A DNA stretch of 64,000 nucleotides from Typhlomys cinereus (lineage: Eukaryota; Chordata; Mammalia; Rodentia; Platacanthomyidae). This document shows, one piece after another, positions 1 to 30,944 of this stretch. The notes below the pieces were generated by a model. It worked only from the letters and a program-made list of their open reading frames with translations, was not told the DNA's origin and made no database searches. Positions within the stretch are counted from its first letter, which is position 1. Each line of letters opens with the position of its first letter. The position numbers were made by a program, and so were the translations under genes. The DNA lies in the NCBI GenBank assembly GCA_023101885.1, contig JALPQD010000053.1:3536447-3600446 (forward strand), written 5' to 3'.

Positions 1-377
1 GTTGCCACCTTGACCAATGAATCTGCTACCTTACATACATGCGAACCATTAATAGGCTTTCCTTGGTCTCCAGATGAGATTTAGGGAGAGGTTGCTACCT
101 AGGCTCAGGCAGAACCTCTCTGGCCAAAAACTGTGGCTGAGTCACAAAGTTCTTCCATATTATTGAGTTTCTCCATATCGTTCAGTTTATCTGTGACAGA
201 TTTATTCATACATATATAAAGTTCATATGAGATCTGGACCTTTTCCAGTACCTGGACAGACTGTTCCTTTCCTAGTATGAGAGTACCACAGAAGTTGGTA
301 CTCATCAAAGTTACCTCTATAGAGATAAAATTACTGACATTCCCACAGTCCACTGTGGTCTAAACTCTGGGTTTTTT

Positions 378-429
<52 letters not shown>

Positions 430-1219
430 GGGGGGGTTGGTATGAGTCTTTTCTATAATTAATATAATTTATTAAGCCAGTCATGTATCTGTTCCATTGC
501 ATCTTATCCATTATTCATTGATTAAATTAGTGTCTAATGATGTAATGAATATAATGAGTTCTGGAAGTGCTATGCCAACACCCTACAGGCACAGGATTCC
601 ATGCTTAATGCTACCTTTTCTATCAACTCAACTTTTAAAATAGTATGTGTTGTTATTTTAATACTAAAATATAGGTTTCATGAAATTAGATATAACTTGT
701 GTAAAGAGACGTCTCTCTTGCCTATCTTGACCATCTTCAAAATGTGTCACTATTTCCTCCTCTTATCTTCACTGCTATTCTGTGACTGTAGAGGTGTTAG
801 GGGCCACCCCAAGATAAGTCCAAAAACCTCACACTCAGGAGCAAGTTGGAAGATGTTTTTGATTTCCTTTTGTGTAACTGAGTTATGGCCTCAAAGTGAT
901 AGACATGCACTGGTTATAAAAAGAGATTTTTTTTCCTTACTGGAGATTTTTTTTCCTTACTGGGGACTTGGGTTTCACCTTATCTGTGTGAAAAGATTTC
1001 CTAATTTGAAACAAGCTGCTAAGAGATGGTCAAGAATCACTTTTCTCATATTTTCTTTATATTGTTTGTTGTTCTCTCCATGGATGGGGATGGGAAAGGA
1101 TATGTTGCCAGCCAGATGTCACCTTTCCTTATCACCTGTAGGTAGTTGTGTTTCTACTGTAATCTAGAGGGGCTCAGAAGTAAATCATCTGTCTCTCCCA
1201 TATTTTTCTTAACCCACAG
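1..1219 (+). other. UNC13B intron (upstream part only)
   Basis: Intronic. It contains a long (TG)n tract at 382-426 and a 20-bp tandem duplication near 925-963. The 188-codon open frame at 601-1167 has no recognisable protein similarity and no splice-site framing, so I treat it as chance. Confidence 0.7.
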
Positions 1220-19274
<18,055 letters not shown>

Positions 19275-20555
19275 ACACATCCGACGTATGTGCCAGCCAG
19301 ACGGCACCAACTACACATATCGGAGCCGATGAGAATCCACTGAGTAACTCAGAGTCCTTGTAGTCAAGAAGTTGACTTCAGTTAAGGAAGTTTAAGAATA
19401 GTTTGAAGATAATTTTGGTGTAGTAAAAATACAACTTTTCAGAGACAGGGTTGTGAATCCCTAACCAGCAGCTCTGTGGTGCTAGGAGCTAGACTATGGG
19501 ACCTTACCAATAGAGAGATTTCCCATAAATAGAGAGGGACAGACATTTCTGAGAATGTCAGCTAGTCTTAGTAGACAGCCATCCACTCCATTCTCCATCT
19601 CTAGCCTTCCCTAAACCACTTATTGTCCAGTTAGACATTTCCTTACCGATCATTAGAAGAACAAATGTAGAAGGCCTCAAGCTTGTGCCTGCCTGTATTC
19701 CTGAACCTCATTGTCTATAGTGGAGACTGGACAGGGCAGGAGCACAAAGATTAGAATTCACTGTCCTCTGAGCAGCAAAACTGATTTTGTGTGGCTCCAG
19801 TGAGAACAAGGCTTTGAAATTGAACAAGATCCCATCCAGAAATGAACTGTGCTGATTTCTTCCCTCACAGTATCTGTCATGAGTCAGAGGTTCACGTGGT
19901 GCTTCAGAGCCCTGAGCAGAGGATTTGTTGAGAACCCAGGCACCAGAAACCTTACCTATCCAGACACACGTGCACACACTACATATTTCTGTAGGTAGGA
20001 GAGTGATGCTTAGAACACTAGAAACTGTTCTTATATGTATAGACATGAAAGTTAGCTGGAGGAATCAAGATACTGTCTTCTCAGGTAGGCCCTGAACAAA
20101 GCCAAAAACTGGAAATTAGTTTAGAAAGAACTGTCCCCACCTGTGGCCACTCCCTGTGACTGTTCTCCTTGGAGAAAACATGTAGCCTTTGGCCTCTCTC
20201 CCTGCCTTCCGGATCAACTGCTGTTCCCCTTGGATGCTCAGCTATGCAGAAGGATTTTGGACTCTCATCCCTCTGTACTAGCTGGATGGAGAGGGACCTC
20301 AACGCTCCCTGGGAAGACAAGATCCTCTTTCAAGAGGATCAGATGGACTTGCTGGGCCTTTGCTTAGAAAGTGTCATGGTCCTTGGATTTCCTCTATAAC
20401 AGCCTCCTGGACTTGCTGAGGACCCAACATTGCCCACAGCTGTACAGGCCAATACATGAAACAAGAAACCAAGCATCTTTGCTGGTTTTAATTGTTGTGT
20501 GTGCCATTGTTATAGAAAATTATAAGCTAGTCTGTAATAAATTATCTTAATAGCA
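19275..20555 (+). other. UNC13B: UNC13B 3'UTR
   Basis: About 1.28 kb from the stop to the predicted cleavage site. No long repeat interrupts it. The open frames on either strand are short and have no recognisable similarity. Confidence 0.75.
20536..20541 (+). terminator. UNC13B: Polyadenylation signal AATAAA of UNC13B
   Basis: Canonical hexamer in gtctgtaataaattatctta. Cleavage is expected 10-30 bp downstream. Confidence 0.75.
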
Positions 20556-21780
20556 GCCTTTGGGGTCTGGTAATCCTGTGGAAACCCATAGAAATGACTG
20601 TTTTGTTTAATGCTACCTTTGGGCCATTGGTCCCTGGTTACTTCACACACTCTTTCTACCCATATCCTATGAGCTAAGTGGTAGAGCTGAAAGCGATTCT
20701 AAGCAACATAATAGCCATTGGATGAGTATCTGGGCTTCCACCTGATACTTCAGTGAGTTCTTAGGCCATCAGTTCCTGTATTAGGTCCAGAAGGGAAGAT
20801 GATTGTGCCAATGAAAGGAACCCACACTTCTTTCCTCTGTGATCACTAGAGGATCCTCACTAGAAGATCGCCTGGTTATGAAACAAGGCAGACTTCTACT
20901 GGGGTGGGGTTTGCCTGAAGTGATATCACAGGACTGAGGCTGCCATGGACAGGACTAAAGGTTAGGCCTAGGAATGTGCTGGCCATTCATTCAGGCTCTT
21001 TTCAGGAAGATGAACTGCAGTAGCAAAAAAATCTACCAAGGCAGAGGAAGCAAGATTAAAATTAGGCCTCCTGGCCAGGAGTCAGAAAAGCTGACACGAG
21101 AAATTTAGATCTCACCTACTCTCTCAGCCTGAGTTATCACCACCTGGGGCAGGGAACCAGCTCCCTTTCCATTGCTTTCTAAATAGATTCTTACATTTTA
21201 GTTGCCAAGTTATTTTAAAACTTCCTCCTCCTCCTTTCTCCTCTCCTAAACCAACCATCATCTCTGCTTTGAAATTGCTCCCATGAATGTACTGTATCGT
21301 TTCTACCCCTACCACCATTAATGGCTTTTGGTTCCCCTCTTCTGGGTCATTGAGAAACTCACCACACACACCCCTCAATCCACTCTAGCTTTTGTTACTC
21401 CCCAGTCCTCTTCAGTTTCTCCTGTTAAAAGCTGATCAATTGTCCCATAACTTCCCAACCGAAACTCTAAGACCCTCAGATCGAGCACAGACCCACAGAG
21501 CTCTGCAGCTGTTTGCTGCATTGCCTTACAGTTCTCCCATATGCACGCACTTGTGCCCCTCTGGTCCTTTCCATTCTGGCCTCCTCTGGCATGGTCACCA
21601 GCCCTTCCTACTGCCTCCGAGCCTGTGCTCTCCAGGAGGCCTTCGGGACCAACCAACCGCGGCAGCACTACATTGTTGTGCTTTATGAACCCCATCAGAC
21701 TGGATCTAAGAATTTCATCTCGCTTTGGCCAAGTACTTCAAAACCAGGGAACAGTTCTGCGGCGTCCTCTACCTAACCAT
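20556..21780. other. UNC13B-ATP8B5 intergenic interval
   Basis: About 1.2 kb. I see no gene and no clear repeat. Overlapping short open frames around 21375-21780 have no recognised similarity. Confidence 0.6.
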
Positions 21781-21904
21781 GTGGGCGGGGCCTGAAGATG
21801 GGGCAAAGTTGGGGTGGAGAAGGGGCAGGGGCGGGGTCAGGCGGCGTTCTGTTCTAGCGGAAGCTGTGCTCTGCTGTGGCACCTGCGCAGAAAGGTGCGT
21901 TAAG
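21781..21904 (+). promoter_or_regulatory. GC-box-rich promoter-like region, probably ATP8B5
   Basis: Several GGGCGG-type Sp1 boxes (gtgggcggggcctg at 21781; ggggcaggggcggggtcagg around 21822-21841), local CpG enrichment unlike the flanks, and no TATA box, immediately followed by a donor-bounded exon candidate. Position and orientation suit the next + strand gene. Confidence 0.6.
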
Positions 21905-21940
21905 ATGGAAGTCGCTGGAGTCGACGGCTGTGTGGCGACG
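21850..21940 (+). CDS. Probable ATP8B5 exon 1 (mostly 5'UTR, with uORF start)
   Basis: A donor, gcgacg|gtaagc, at 21941 ends an exon whose transcription start is unknown (start given is approximate). ATG at 21905 has a strong context (A at -3, G at +4) and opens MEVAGVDGCVAT. If spliced to 32217 this frame stops after 16 codons, so I read it as an upstream ORF rather than the protein start. It could belong to another transcript. Confidence 0.45.
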
Positions 21941-22388
21941 GTAAGCAGGGGGCGCCCGAGGAGAGGTTAAGCCATCTCCCAGGCGCGTTGCTTGGAGCTG
22001 GTATCTGATCTTCGCTGTACCCTTTGTACTGCCCAGAGGCTGCCCCTCCTCCTCCTCTCTTGAGAACGCCTAGTACTCCCTGTCAGTACTCCAGAGATGT
22101 ATTCGTTCAGATACCTGCGAAAGGGGCACTTTATCCCCAATTAACTCGCAAAGGGCACACATTTGCTCATGTATTCCATCAGTAGATAACCCCAAATCCC
22201 CAGTGTTATCTATGGGAGTTTGCCCATTTTTCCAGTACTGTTAAGATCGCAGAAAGGCATTTGCTGTGATCCTCTTATGAAAAGGATGCCTGTTCAGCGG
22301 TAAAACTCCACTAGTCTACCATAACTTGCAAATCTAAATTAGTAGCTACTTGTTTATGTAAGGGGCCATTAGTATTGTCATTGTTACT

Positions 22389-22548
22389 TTTTTTTTTTTT
22401 TTTGGACAGGGTCTTGCTGGATAACTCTTATAGCCTGGGTTCTGTAATATAGCTTAGACCAGACTCTCCTTGGATTGGTTGGTAGTACTCATCATGCTTC
22501 TACCTCCCAACTGCTGAGATTACAGGTGTGAGCCACCATGCCCAACAG
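22389..22548 (-). repeat. B1 SINE, antisense
   Basis: Plus strand begins with a T run, then ggacagggtcttgctgg, and ends gctgagattacaggtgtgag: a reverse B1 with its A tail. Confidence 0.8.
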
Positions 22549-24564
22549 TAGTTAAAACCCTATTTCAGCCAGCTCTTTGGAGACAAGCAGGATGATCAGA
22601 AATTCAAGATCAGCCTTTCAAAAAAAAAATTTAAACAATTTAAGCTATACATTGGCAGCTTTTTTTTAAAGGAATTAAAAGATTTGTTAGCTCAGTTCAC
22701 CCCCCCCCCGCAAAAAAAATGATTAGTGTAGTGAAGCAGCAGTTAAAATAACAGTCTATCCCAGACAGTATTTCTTACTTTCTAATGCTGGACTTTACAT
22801 GTCTGATAGCTAGTAGGCATTTGAATATGTGACTCCTGGTATAGAATTTTGTAGACTAACATGAGCTTCAAGTGGGAACAGAAATCCAAACATTATGTAT
22901 GTGTTTAGGTTGATTTTTGGCTTCTATATGGTATACTTAGGATCAGAGATCATTACATAAGTTGGAACCCAGGGTGAAGTCTGTATCAAATATCTGAGAA
23001 TTGCTCTGGCTCATTTGAAAAGTTCTTGTGTGCAGCTCCTCTCTTATGGGGCCAAGTGAAGGACAATGATATTGTCTCTTATAAACAACTGGTTACAAAA
23101 AGGCCTGACTTGGATCTATACCAAAAGTAAGGTCTCAAATGCGCTAAGGGCTGGGGATACACTTAATTGGGAGAGTGTTTACCTAGTAGACACAAGGCCC
23201 TAGGTCTGATCTTCAGCACTGGGGAGCACTAGGGAGAGATATGGGGACAGTCTGCATCAAAAGGGCTGATTCTTTTACTCTAGAACAACGGCAGTCCTCC
23301 TGTCTAGGAAATAATAGGCTTCAGCTTACACCCGATCAGAAGTAGAGCAGAAGTCCCTTTATAACAGTGGAATTTGAAAGGCAAAACTCCTTCTTTCCTC
23401 CTAAGTGTGACACACATATTCACTGTGAAGAATTGGACTTACTCCCTGCATGATCTTCGCAGACCTAGAAGCAGAAAGGCAAAGCTGAAGAAGCAACCTA
23501 GAATAGCAAAGATGATTTTGAAGCAATTGTCAGGCACAAATTCTGATCTTAGCTCTGACAAAACACTATTTAGGAAACTTTGATCTTAAACTTGTCAGTT
23601 TTCTGCAGCTGTTCTTTGACTAATAATCCTGCCCCCATTTATCTCAGAGGAATAAAATGAGGCCATGTACATAAAATGAGTTTGAAACTATATGTTTCTT
23701 TATTGTATAAGAAGTATCATAAATAGTTCTGAGTTCTGATAAACTGACTTCTAAAGAATTGTCTCACTGAGCCCTAGATAATTGTTTAACCCTTATGTGC
23801 TAGGTATTCATGAAGAAATAGGATCTAGCATTGAGTAAGAGATAACTTTTAGAAATTTGGGTGTGGTTGTCAGCACATCTAATACAGAATCACAAACATG
23901 ATGAGATGGAAGAAAGAACCCAGATTCTAGATTTTATTCGTCACTATATAGCTATGTAATAAAAGTCTTTTCTGTCTGTGAACCTGAACATCTTTACCTG
24001 TAAAATAAAGAGGTTAATGTGACCTCTTATATTCTTTTCTCTTGAAATATACTGGTGTTTTGAGTGCTAACCACTTAAGTTCCTGAAGTTAATGAATTCA
24101 TTGCTTCTCATATGGCCCTACTAATAAAACTGAACAGTCACAGAACTGCAAAGATGAGTGCTAATGTCACTAAGTTCAGAAAGACAATGGTAAACAACAG
24201 TGTTGCTCTGTAGGTTGTAGAGTGCTTCAGGAGACTTCATGGAAGACTAGGCAGACCTGGAAAAATGGGAAACTTCGGAGTAAAAGAAAGGGAGGCACTT
24301 CTTTAGCAGACAGCAGAAAATGAGTGGAAGTTCAAAGGAATGGAACATGCCGTTCTGTTTTTAGTGTATGGGTCAGAGTCCAGGCAGGATACAGATGATA
24401 TGGTCAAAAGGATTAAACCTTAGAATCATATATAGAGGCCTGGTCAATGCTAAAAAGACAACAAGAAATAAACAGAGAAGCTAAGAACAGTGGTAAGTCA
24501 GATTTCCTAGTTCTGAAAAGAAAATGGGAGGGATTGTTCTTACCAGAGCCCAACTACAACTCTG

Positions 24565-24770
24565 GAAGAGAGATTTCTTTTTTAAAATTTTCCTCTTTTT
24601 TATTAAATATTATTTTAAAGTTCTTTGACAGTGTCTTACATAAATATAGTGAATTTATGTTTTCATTCCTTACTACCCAGTCTCATCCCCCTACTTTTAT
24701 ACCACTTCATACTTTTTCTTTACTAGCCAGTCTCCCTGACACACACACTTTTACATCTTTTTGTGTGTAA
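24565..24770 (-). mobile_element. L1 3' fragment, old, antisense
   Basis: AT-rich 3' end followed by pyrimidine-rich tattcctta/agtctcatcccccta text, resembling the fragments at 29960 and 62330. Boundaries approximate. Confidence 0.45.
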
Positions 24771-25914
24771 TTTCCTAACAGAGTTGTGGCTATAAGTGCT
24801 AAGAAACTACCTAAGACCTTGAGCAAGGTACAAAGGAATAAATGCTGTAACTTTTCTCCTGGTCTCTGGTTGCCAGATAGTATCTTCCATTGCCAAAACC
24901 CAAACAACAGTCTGGAATCCAAGAGTGTGTGGAAGATATAGTCCATAGATGTCAGTCCCCCAGACCAGGACAGAAGACTTGGGGTTGAAAGAGAAAGCAG
25001 CAAACAGAATTTTCTTAGTGAGGGGTGGGGGGAAAGACAGTAACCATCGTAGACATTTTCTAAGAAGTTTGTCCTATATTTGGAAAAAAATACTATAAGG
25101 TTCTGTCTCCAGATCCATGTATGAGGGGCAATGCCCTTCTTCAAGGGTGATTGTAAGGACTCTGTAATGTGGCGAATGGAAGTGTCTCGCGTGGGACCTT
25201 GACACACGTTGGATGTCATTTCTCACATGCTTAAATGACTCCTTGGCTGAGATATGTTTTCTAGCCCAGGTCTCAAGAGTGGATAAGCAAAATGAATGGA
25301 GGGAAAAGAATAGGAGATAAAATCAGAGCAGATAAAACAGGCTTCTACATGTAAAAACAGATAAAATCTGTTGCCTGTTGTAATGACTTTGGCTTGGGAG
25401 TAAAATAAGAAGTCACTGAAAAGTTCTACAGGACTTCTGGTATCATATTCTTTCCACTGCACTGGACTCAACAGCAATTGCATTCCTTTCTTGGGCACTC
25501 ATCATGCGCCAGGCACTGTTCCAAACATTAGCCATGTACTATTTGTTTTTAATCCCCATGATGGCAATCTTGTAATGTCTCCATTCTCATTTGGGAGATA
25601 AAAAGAATGAGGAGCAAAAACAATTATGTAAATTTCCCCAAATTTCACAGATGTGGGCTGGGAAAGAAATACCCTTCTGTCTGACTCTAGTCTGAGTCTA
25701 GTCTCTATGACATCTTCCAAATGCTCTTCAGAGACCTACCAAATGTTTTTAAGTATTTTTCTGATGTCTTACTCTACTAATTATACAATTAGAGATTAGA
25801 AATCCTTAATAAAAAGGTACTATCTATTGTTTTTTATTCCTTTTTTTCTTTTTCCATTTTCATGTATATGTGGGCATGGTGTGTACATGTAGAAGCCTGA
25901 AGCAGTTCACCTGC

Positions 25915-26335
25915 CATTGTTGTAGATAAATTACCACAAAACAGCTTAAGGGAACAAGAAGTGTATTCTCTTACGATTGTCCAGTTACAATTCTTAGTCC
26001 AGCTTGGTATGAGAGCATGTGCCATCACCAAAGGGCCGAGGGAACTGGCCAAGCCATATCCAGATAATACCTGGGAGAGGGACAATTTTTACTTGTCAGA
26101 CCAGCATGTCTGGCCAAGTATATGGAAGGATGCCAATTTCCTCAACCAGCTCTCTGTATTTTAATCACCAGTCCAGGGCCTAATCCCACCCATCATGGGT
26201 TGGGTCTGCCCCATCAACAAGACAATCTCTTACAGGTTTGCTCTGGGCTTAATTAACTACCAATTATCTACAAAAGTGCCCAGACCTCAAGCCTTCAACC
26301 ATCAAGTTGACACCTGTACCTAACTATGACAAAGT
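25915..26335 (+). repeat. Interspersed repeat, same class as 3850-4105 (uncertain)
   Basis: Shares aagggaacaagaagtgtattctcttac and cagtccagcttg-type text with 52780-52990 (there read as aagggaacaagggtttattc). Confidence 0.5.
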
Positions 26336-26454
26336 CCAAAGTTGGTATTGCGACCCATCCTCAATTGTTCTTCTACCCTATTCTTTTTGAGACAGCTTCT
26401 CTAATGAAACCCAGAGCTCACTGATGGCACTAGTTCCCTAGCCAGATTGCTCTT

Positions 26455-26470
26455 AAGATTCCCTGTCTTG
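26455..26470. repeat. L1 target-site duplication, left
   Basis: aagattccctgtcttg, repeated exactly at 26797-26812. Confidence 0.85.
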
Positions 26471-26796
26471 TCCCTGAGCCCATGTCCAGTGCACTGTTGC
26501 CCTCATAAAGTCTAGCATCTGTTAAGGGCACCGAGACCCCTGGAGGCAAGGGATTGACAGCCATAGTAGTGATCTTATGCTTAAGGGGAACAAGAGAAAG
26601 GGCTTATGGAAATGCCACTGGGTCCTTATATGTCATCGGAGAGGAGGACCCAGTGGAGAGTTAGGCGTACACAATAAAGGACTCTCTGGGAATTGGGGGG
26701 GAGGCACTGGGGGAAGGGGAGGGGGAGGAGGGGGGAGGGAGGGAACTGGTAAAAAATTTTAAAATGTATAATTAAATTTTTAATAAAAAAAAAAAA
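26471..26796 (+). mobile_element. 5'-truncated L1 insertion (326 bp)
   Basis: L1 3'UTR with a G-rich polypurine tract (26694-26745), a TTTAATAAA end and an A tail, bounded by a perfect 16-bp duplication. No coding part remains. Confidence 0.85.
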
Positions 26797-26812
26797 AAGA
26801 TTCCCTGTCTTG
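26797..26812. repeat. L1 target-site duplication, right
   Basis: Exact copy of 26455-26470, directly after the A tail. Confidence 0.85.
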
Positions 26813-27089
26813 GCCTTCCAAAGCTAAATTTCTGGCAGGCAACCAACTATATCCACCTAGGATTTTATGTGGGATCTGGGATTTGAACTCTGGTCTCCTT
26901 GCTCGTGCAGCAAGCATATTAATCACTGATCTATCTCCTCAGCTCTTATTAAATTTTAAGTTTTTATTTTTAACAATTTACATATATAATTGCAATGTGC
27001 TTTATAGTCCCCCTCCATTGCCCTCTCATATCTCCTTCCCCATCCACTGAATTTCCCTTCTTCCCAACAAGTACCTTCCTACTTTGATG

Positions 27090-27091
<2 letters not shown>

Positions 27092-27162
<71 letters not shown>

Positions 27163-27186
27163 TGTGTCTGTGTGTCTGTGTGTATG
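27092..27186. repeat. (GT)n microsatellite, interrupted
   Basis: GT repeats broken by TAT and TCT variants over ~95 bp. Confidence 0.95.
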
Positions 27187-27400
27187 TTTGTATGTCCCAG
27201 TGTATTTAATTAGAATGGCTTGCATGAACATGGGCAGGGGCTATTTACTTAAACACAGGCAACTTACTAATGGCTATTCCCCAACCCCCAGCAACCATTA
27301 AATGCTGCCCCATCCATTGTAAGATACTTATCATTCAATAGGGAATCACTTGTTCTTTCATTCAAGGAGCTGTGATCTATTTAAAATTCTTTGGTCCTTG

Positions 27401-28060
27401 GTTTCTTTTTTTTTTCTTCCACATTTTTTTCCCCAATCATACAAGCTCAATAGGTACCCCCATCCTCTTCCTCCTTCTACCCTTCCCCATTCCCCCCTTG
27501 CACTCTCCCCCTTTTCCTCTTCTTTCACCCCCCTCCCTCCCTTCCCTTCTCCCAGTACCTCCCCCACCCCGTTCCCCCTCCCATCCCCTTGAACATCCTT
27601 TTGTGTGAATGCCAAACCTCTCTCTGAGTCCTTCACTTTAGTGAGATGTAAGGACTCATTGGCATACCCCAGAGCACCTTCTTGGGCTTCCCATTACTAT
27701 GGGAACTCTATTATGACTGCTAATCCCTTGCCTCTAAGGATCCTACTGCCTGTGATCCACGCTAGACTTTGGGGGTCATTGACATGTCAGCCATTGTGCA
27801 GGTCATGCAAAGTCCGATTATGGCTACTGCAGCCCTAACTTGTGTGGAGTATCTTGGATATTGTTGGTCCTCCCCATTTTTAGGTTCTTACAATCTTGCC
27901 GCCCTCTCTTCTACAAGATTCCCTGAGCTTTAGGATGGGGAGAGATTTGGCTGGTCTGGTTCCAGGTGAATAATGTAGGGTCTTTAGTATTCTGAACTAT
28001 GGTTTGTTGTTGTTTTCAGTTTTGCTTTTCCTGTACCACCCTTGGCTCCATCCTGATTGG
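27401..28060 (-). mobile_element. L1 3' end, antisense, ~660 bp
   Basis: Starts (plus strand) with a T-rich tail, then a long C-rich polypyrimidine tract (27459-27590), then sequences matching the reverse complement of the 2540-3165 insert, such as ttccctgagctttaggatgg. No ORF2 remnant identified. Confidence 0.75.
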
Positions 28061-28915
28061 TATTGAAGGTCACTTCCTAACCAAAGATAAGAGGCTGTTT
28101 AAATGAAGATCTTAATATAAGAGAAGTCTCAAAGGTAGATGGAATAGGAGTAGGACACTACAGTTAGGGGGTTTCAGTGTCCCATTTGCAGGATGATTAC
28201 CATCTATCTGCCAGTCTTATACTCTCCCTGATTGTTGAGATCAAACCTGTTCATTTGCAGGTGACCAGGAAGAGAAGTGAGAGTGAGCTTCATCAGATAT
28301 CTCTCTACTTACATGCAATACTTGACAATGACCTATTTTCTTTACTGAAGCCTGATTCCCTCTCTCCTTTTTTCAGGGGGGGAGTTCCTTCCCCTTCCCT
28401 CCTGTTTATAATCTTTGTGATTACAGTAGGTATTACAGAGATTCATCTTTAAATATGTCATTAAGTGAGTTTGGTACTAGGATCCATCCACACAAATGAA
28501 AACATATGAATTAATGGTTTTCCGACTTGGATACATATTGGCATCACTTGATACTGAATAATATTGATGCATACAACCTGATATTTTGATTTGGTTAGTC
28601 TGGCCTTCATTTTTTAAAATTTCCTCACAACCTAGGTGTGTGATATATGCCTTTAATCCTAGCTGTTTAGCAGGCTGAGACAGGAAGATTGTGAGCCTAT
28701 GGTAGCTGGTACAACATAAAGAAACAAATTGCCCCCCAAAACAAAACAAATCGCCAACCAAAAAAACCTCTCCATAGACAACCTAGGGATTTTTTTTTTC
28801 AATCAGTGAAAACCATTTATTCAAATAAAATCTTACGTGAATGTTCAGGTTAGAAACCAATAGAGAATTTTTTTAATAGCTTTCTTTTTTAAAAAGGCAT
28901 AGCATGCTTGCACGT

Positions 28916-28918
<3 letters not shown>

Positions 28919-28950
<32 letters not shown>

Positions 28951-29171
28951 AGAGAGCATTTTATGTTCCTGTGGAGGACTAAGATGAATCATCTTGGATT
29001 GCTTCTACCTCGCTTTTGCTTTGCTCTAGGATTTCCCAGGCTCCGTCCACCAGGGCTGAAATGCAGGCCACTGCCTGTTCTGCCTAGCATTTTTACATGG
29101 GAGCTGGGATCTGAACTCAGGACTATCCGCTTGCGAGGCAGAGCCTTAACCACTGAGCCATGTTTCCAGCC
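28919..29171 (-). repeat. Long-body ID-headed SINE, older copy
   Basis: Same order as the young copies (TG tract, gcagg..ccactgcc, ggatctgaactcaggact, head ending ccagccc) but with many substitutions. Confidence 0.75.
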
Positions 29172-29689
29172 CTTACTAGCTTTTTAAGGACTTTAAGTTC
29201 TAGCTACTCTGCTTTTTTCATGTCACACTTTATAACTCCTAAGGTTTCATGGAACACTGTTATAAAACCACTGGACTGCCTTCATTTCCAAAAATTCCAA
29301 ATTTTTTTCCAGATCCAAAAGAATGAAATCTCTTTCCTGCAGTTTTTTTTTTTTTTTTCCATAGAGGCTAGATTACATGTCAGTATCACCCAATGTCAAA
29401 TTGATCACCATAAAGATTAACTTACAATTTTCTTCCTTCTAATAACCTCTTTTGCCCCCAAGGCAGTTAGTAGTCTAGAATTTAGTAGGCAGAATCTCCG
29501 GGCTGCTTGTGAGCAAAAGAACCTCTAGGTTTCCCCCAGAAATTCTGACCTAATATAACTAGAGTTTGGATCAGGTGTTTGTATTTTTCCTAAGAACTTA
29601 ATATTTTTTGAGACAAGTATTCTGTTTCTAGGCCATACTTTGGGAAAGACATCTCAAAGATACTTTGAAACAAATAAAACAAAAAAGAT

Positions 29690-29905
29690 ATAAGTGGGTG
29701 TGGTGGCTCATGTCTGAAATACCTATATTTGTGAGCCTGAGGTAGGAGGATCTCTGAAAGCTCAAGGCCAAACTGGTCAATAAAAACACACGTTTCACAC
29801 CTGTATTCCCAACACTTAGGAGGGAAAGATAGGGGATTATCATAGGTGTGAGGCCAACCTGGGTTACATAGTGAGGCCCGGTCTCCAAAGAAAAATAAAA
29901 CAAAA
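29690..29905 (+). repeat. B1-type SINEs, two partial copies
   Basis: Two ggctcatgtctg / cacctgtattcccaacactta blocks, each followed by ggaggat- and aggccaa-type text. Confidence 0.65.
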
Positions 29906-29959
29906 AAGGAGGAGATGCTGAGATGTGGTGATACAGTAGGGAAGTGGACGCCCACCTGA

Positions 29960-30146
29960 GTGGGCTTTTTTTCTTTTTAAAAATTTTCCCTTTATTCTTT
30001 GAAATTTTCACATAAAAACTGAGTTTTTGTCCTTCCCCTTCAACCTCTCCTTTCCCGTCCCTCTCCTCTCTCACTCTCCCTTCTATCCACATATCTAGCC
30101 ATGTCCCTCCAGCTCTCATGTCCATCTGCATGTGTGGACCATAGGG

Positions 30147-30181
<35 letters not shown>

Positions 30182-30310
30182 GCCTGTACTAGTAAGGGTC
30201 TGGGCATCTGTGGTAGTATATATAACTCTTCAGTGGGCAAACTCACAGGTGGAGAAGCTCCCCTCCTCTTGTCTGATTCCTGCTCCAGAGATTCTCTCCT
30301 AGCCTAGTAG
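29960..30310 (-). mobile_element. L1 3' fragment, old, with 33-nt T run
   Basis: Begins tttttaaaaattttcccttta and continues as pyrimidine-rich L1-like sequence. A homopolymer T run lies at 30148-30180. Class by resemblance only. Confidence 0.45.
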
Positions 30311-30944
30311 TTTCTCCTGAGATCCTTACTGGTCCATGGGGGAACGTTCACACCACCTGCATGTTGTGCCAAGTGTCCACCTGAATGAGTTAAGTGCTGG
30401 GTTGCCAAAGAGGAGCATCTAGTCATTTGAGATTGTAAGTTATATTCTGGAAACAGGCATAAGCCAACATTCCTAACACATTATTTTTTACTAATGAAAA
30501 TTTCAAGGTTCAAGAGTTATGTTATTTGGCCAGGGTGTAGTAACTTTTTCCTATAATTCTTATACTCAGGTAGCTAGGCAGGAGGATTGCTCTGAGCATG
30601 AAGCCAGGTTGTATTCCAGGTTAGCCTTGATACAGTGAAATTCCTTCAAAAAAATAATGCTAGGTGAACAGTACTGAATAAAGTACTCAGAATATTTTAA
30701 AATTTATTTTATGACAGTTCCATGTCTTTTGCGTATATGATCCACTGATTTTCATCTGGGTTATCTATATACTAAACTATGCCTGTCACCTTGCTTGAGC
30801 AAAGACCTTATATCGATGGATGTGCCATTGAGAAAAGTGACGTCCCTTCTTCCATCCAACACAACTCTCAATAGTCTCTGAGGGAAGCATGGTGCCTCCT
30901 GTGTTCGTCCCCCTTGCATGGTGTTACAATTCTCTTATTTTTTG

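Noticed and set aside
381..430. CRISPR-like regular repeats
   Set aside because: Dinucleotide microsatellites without spacers, in a mammalian genome.
601..1167. 188-codon open frame on the + strand
   Set aside because: Intronic, low-complexity hydrophobic translation, no family similarity I can see and no exon-like splice boundaries.
21375..21795. Overlapping ~100-codon frames upstream of the GC-rich region
   Set aside because: Several overlap on both strands with no similarity or splice support; likely chance in moderately GC-rich DNA.
27092..27301. Cys-Val repeat 'proteins' over TG tracts (also 28924, 42584, 50938, 62543)
   Set aside because: Microsatellite translation artefacts.
30101..30307. 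Poly-phenylalanine open frame
   Set aside because: Translation of a 33-nt T run within an L1-like fragment.
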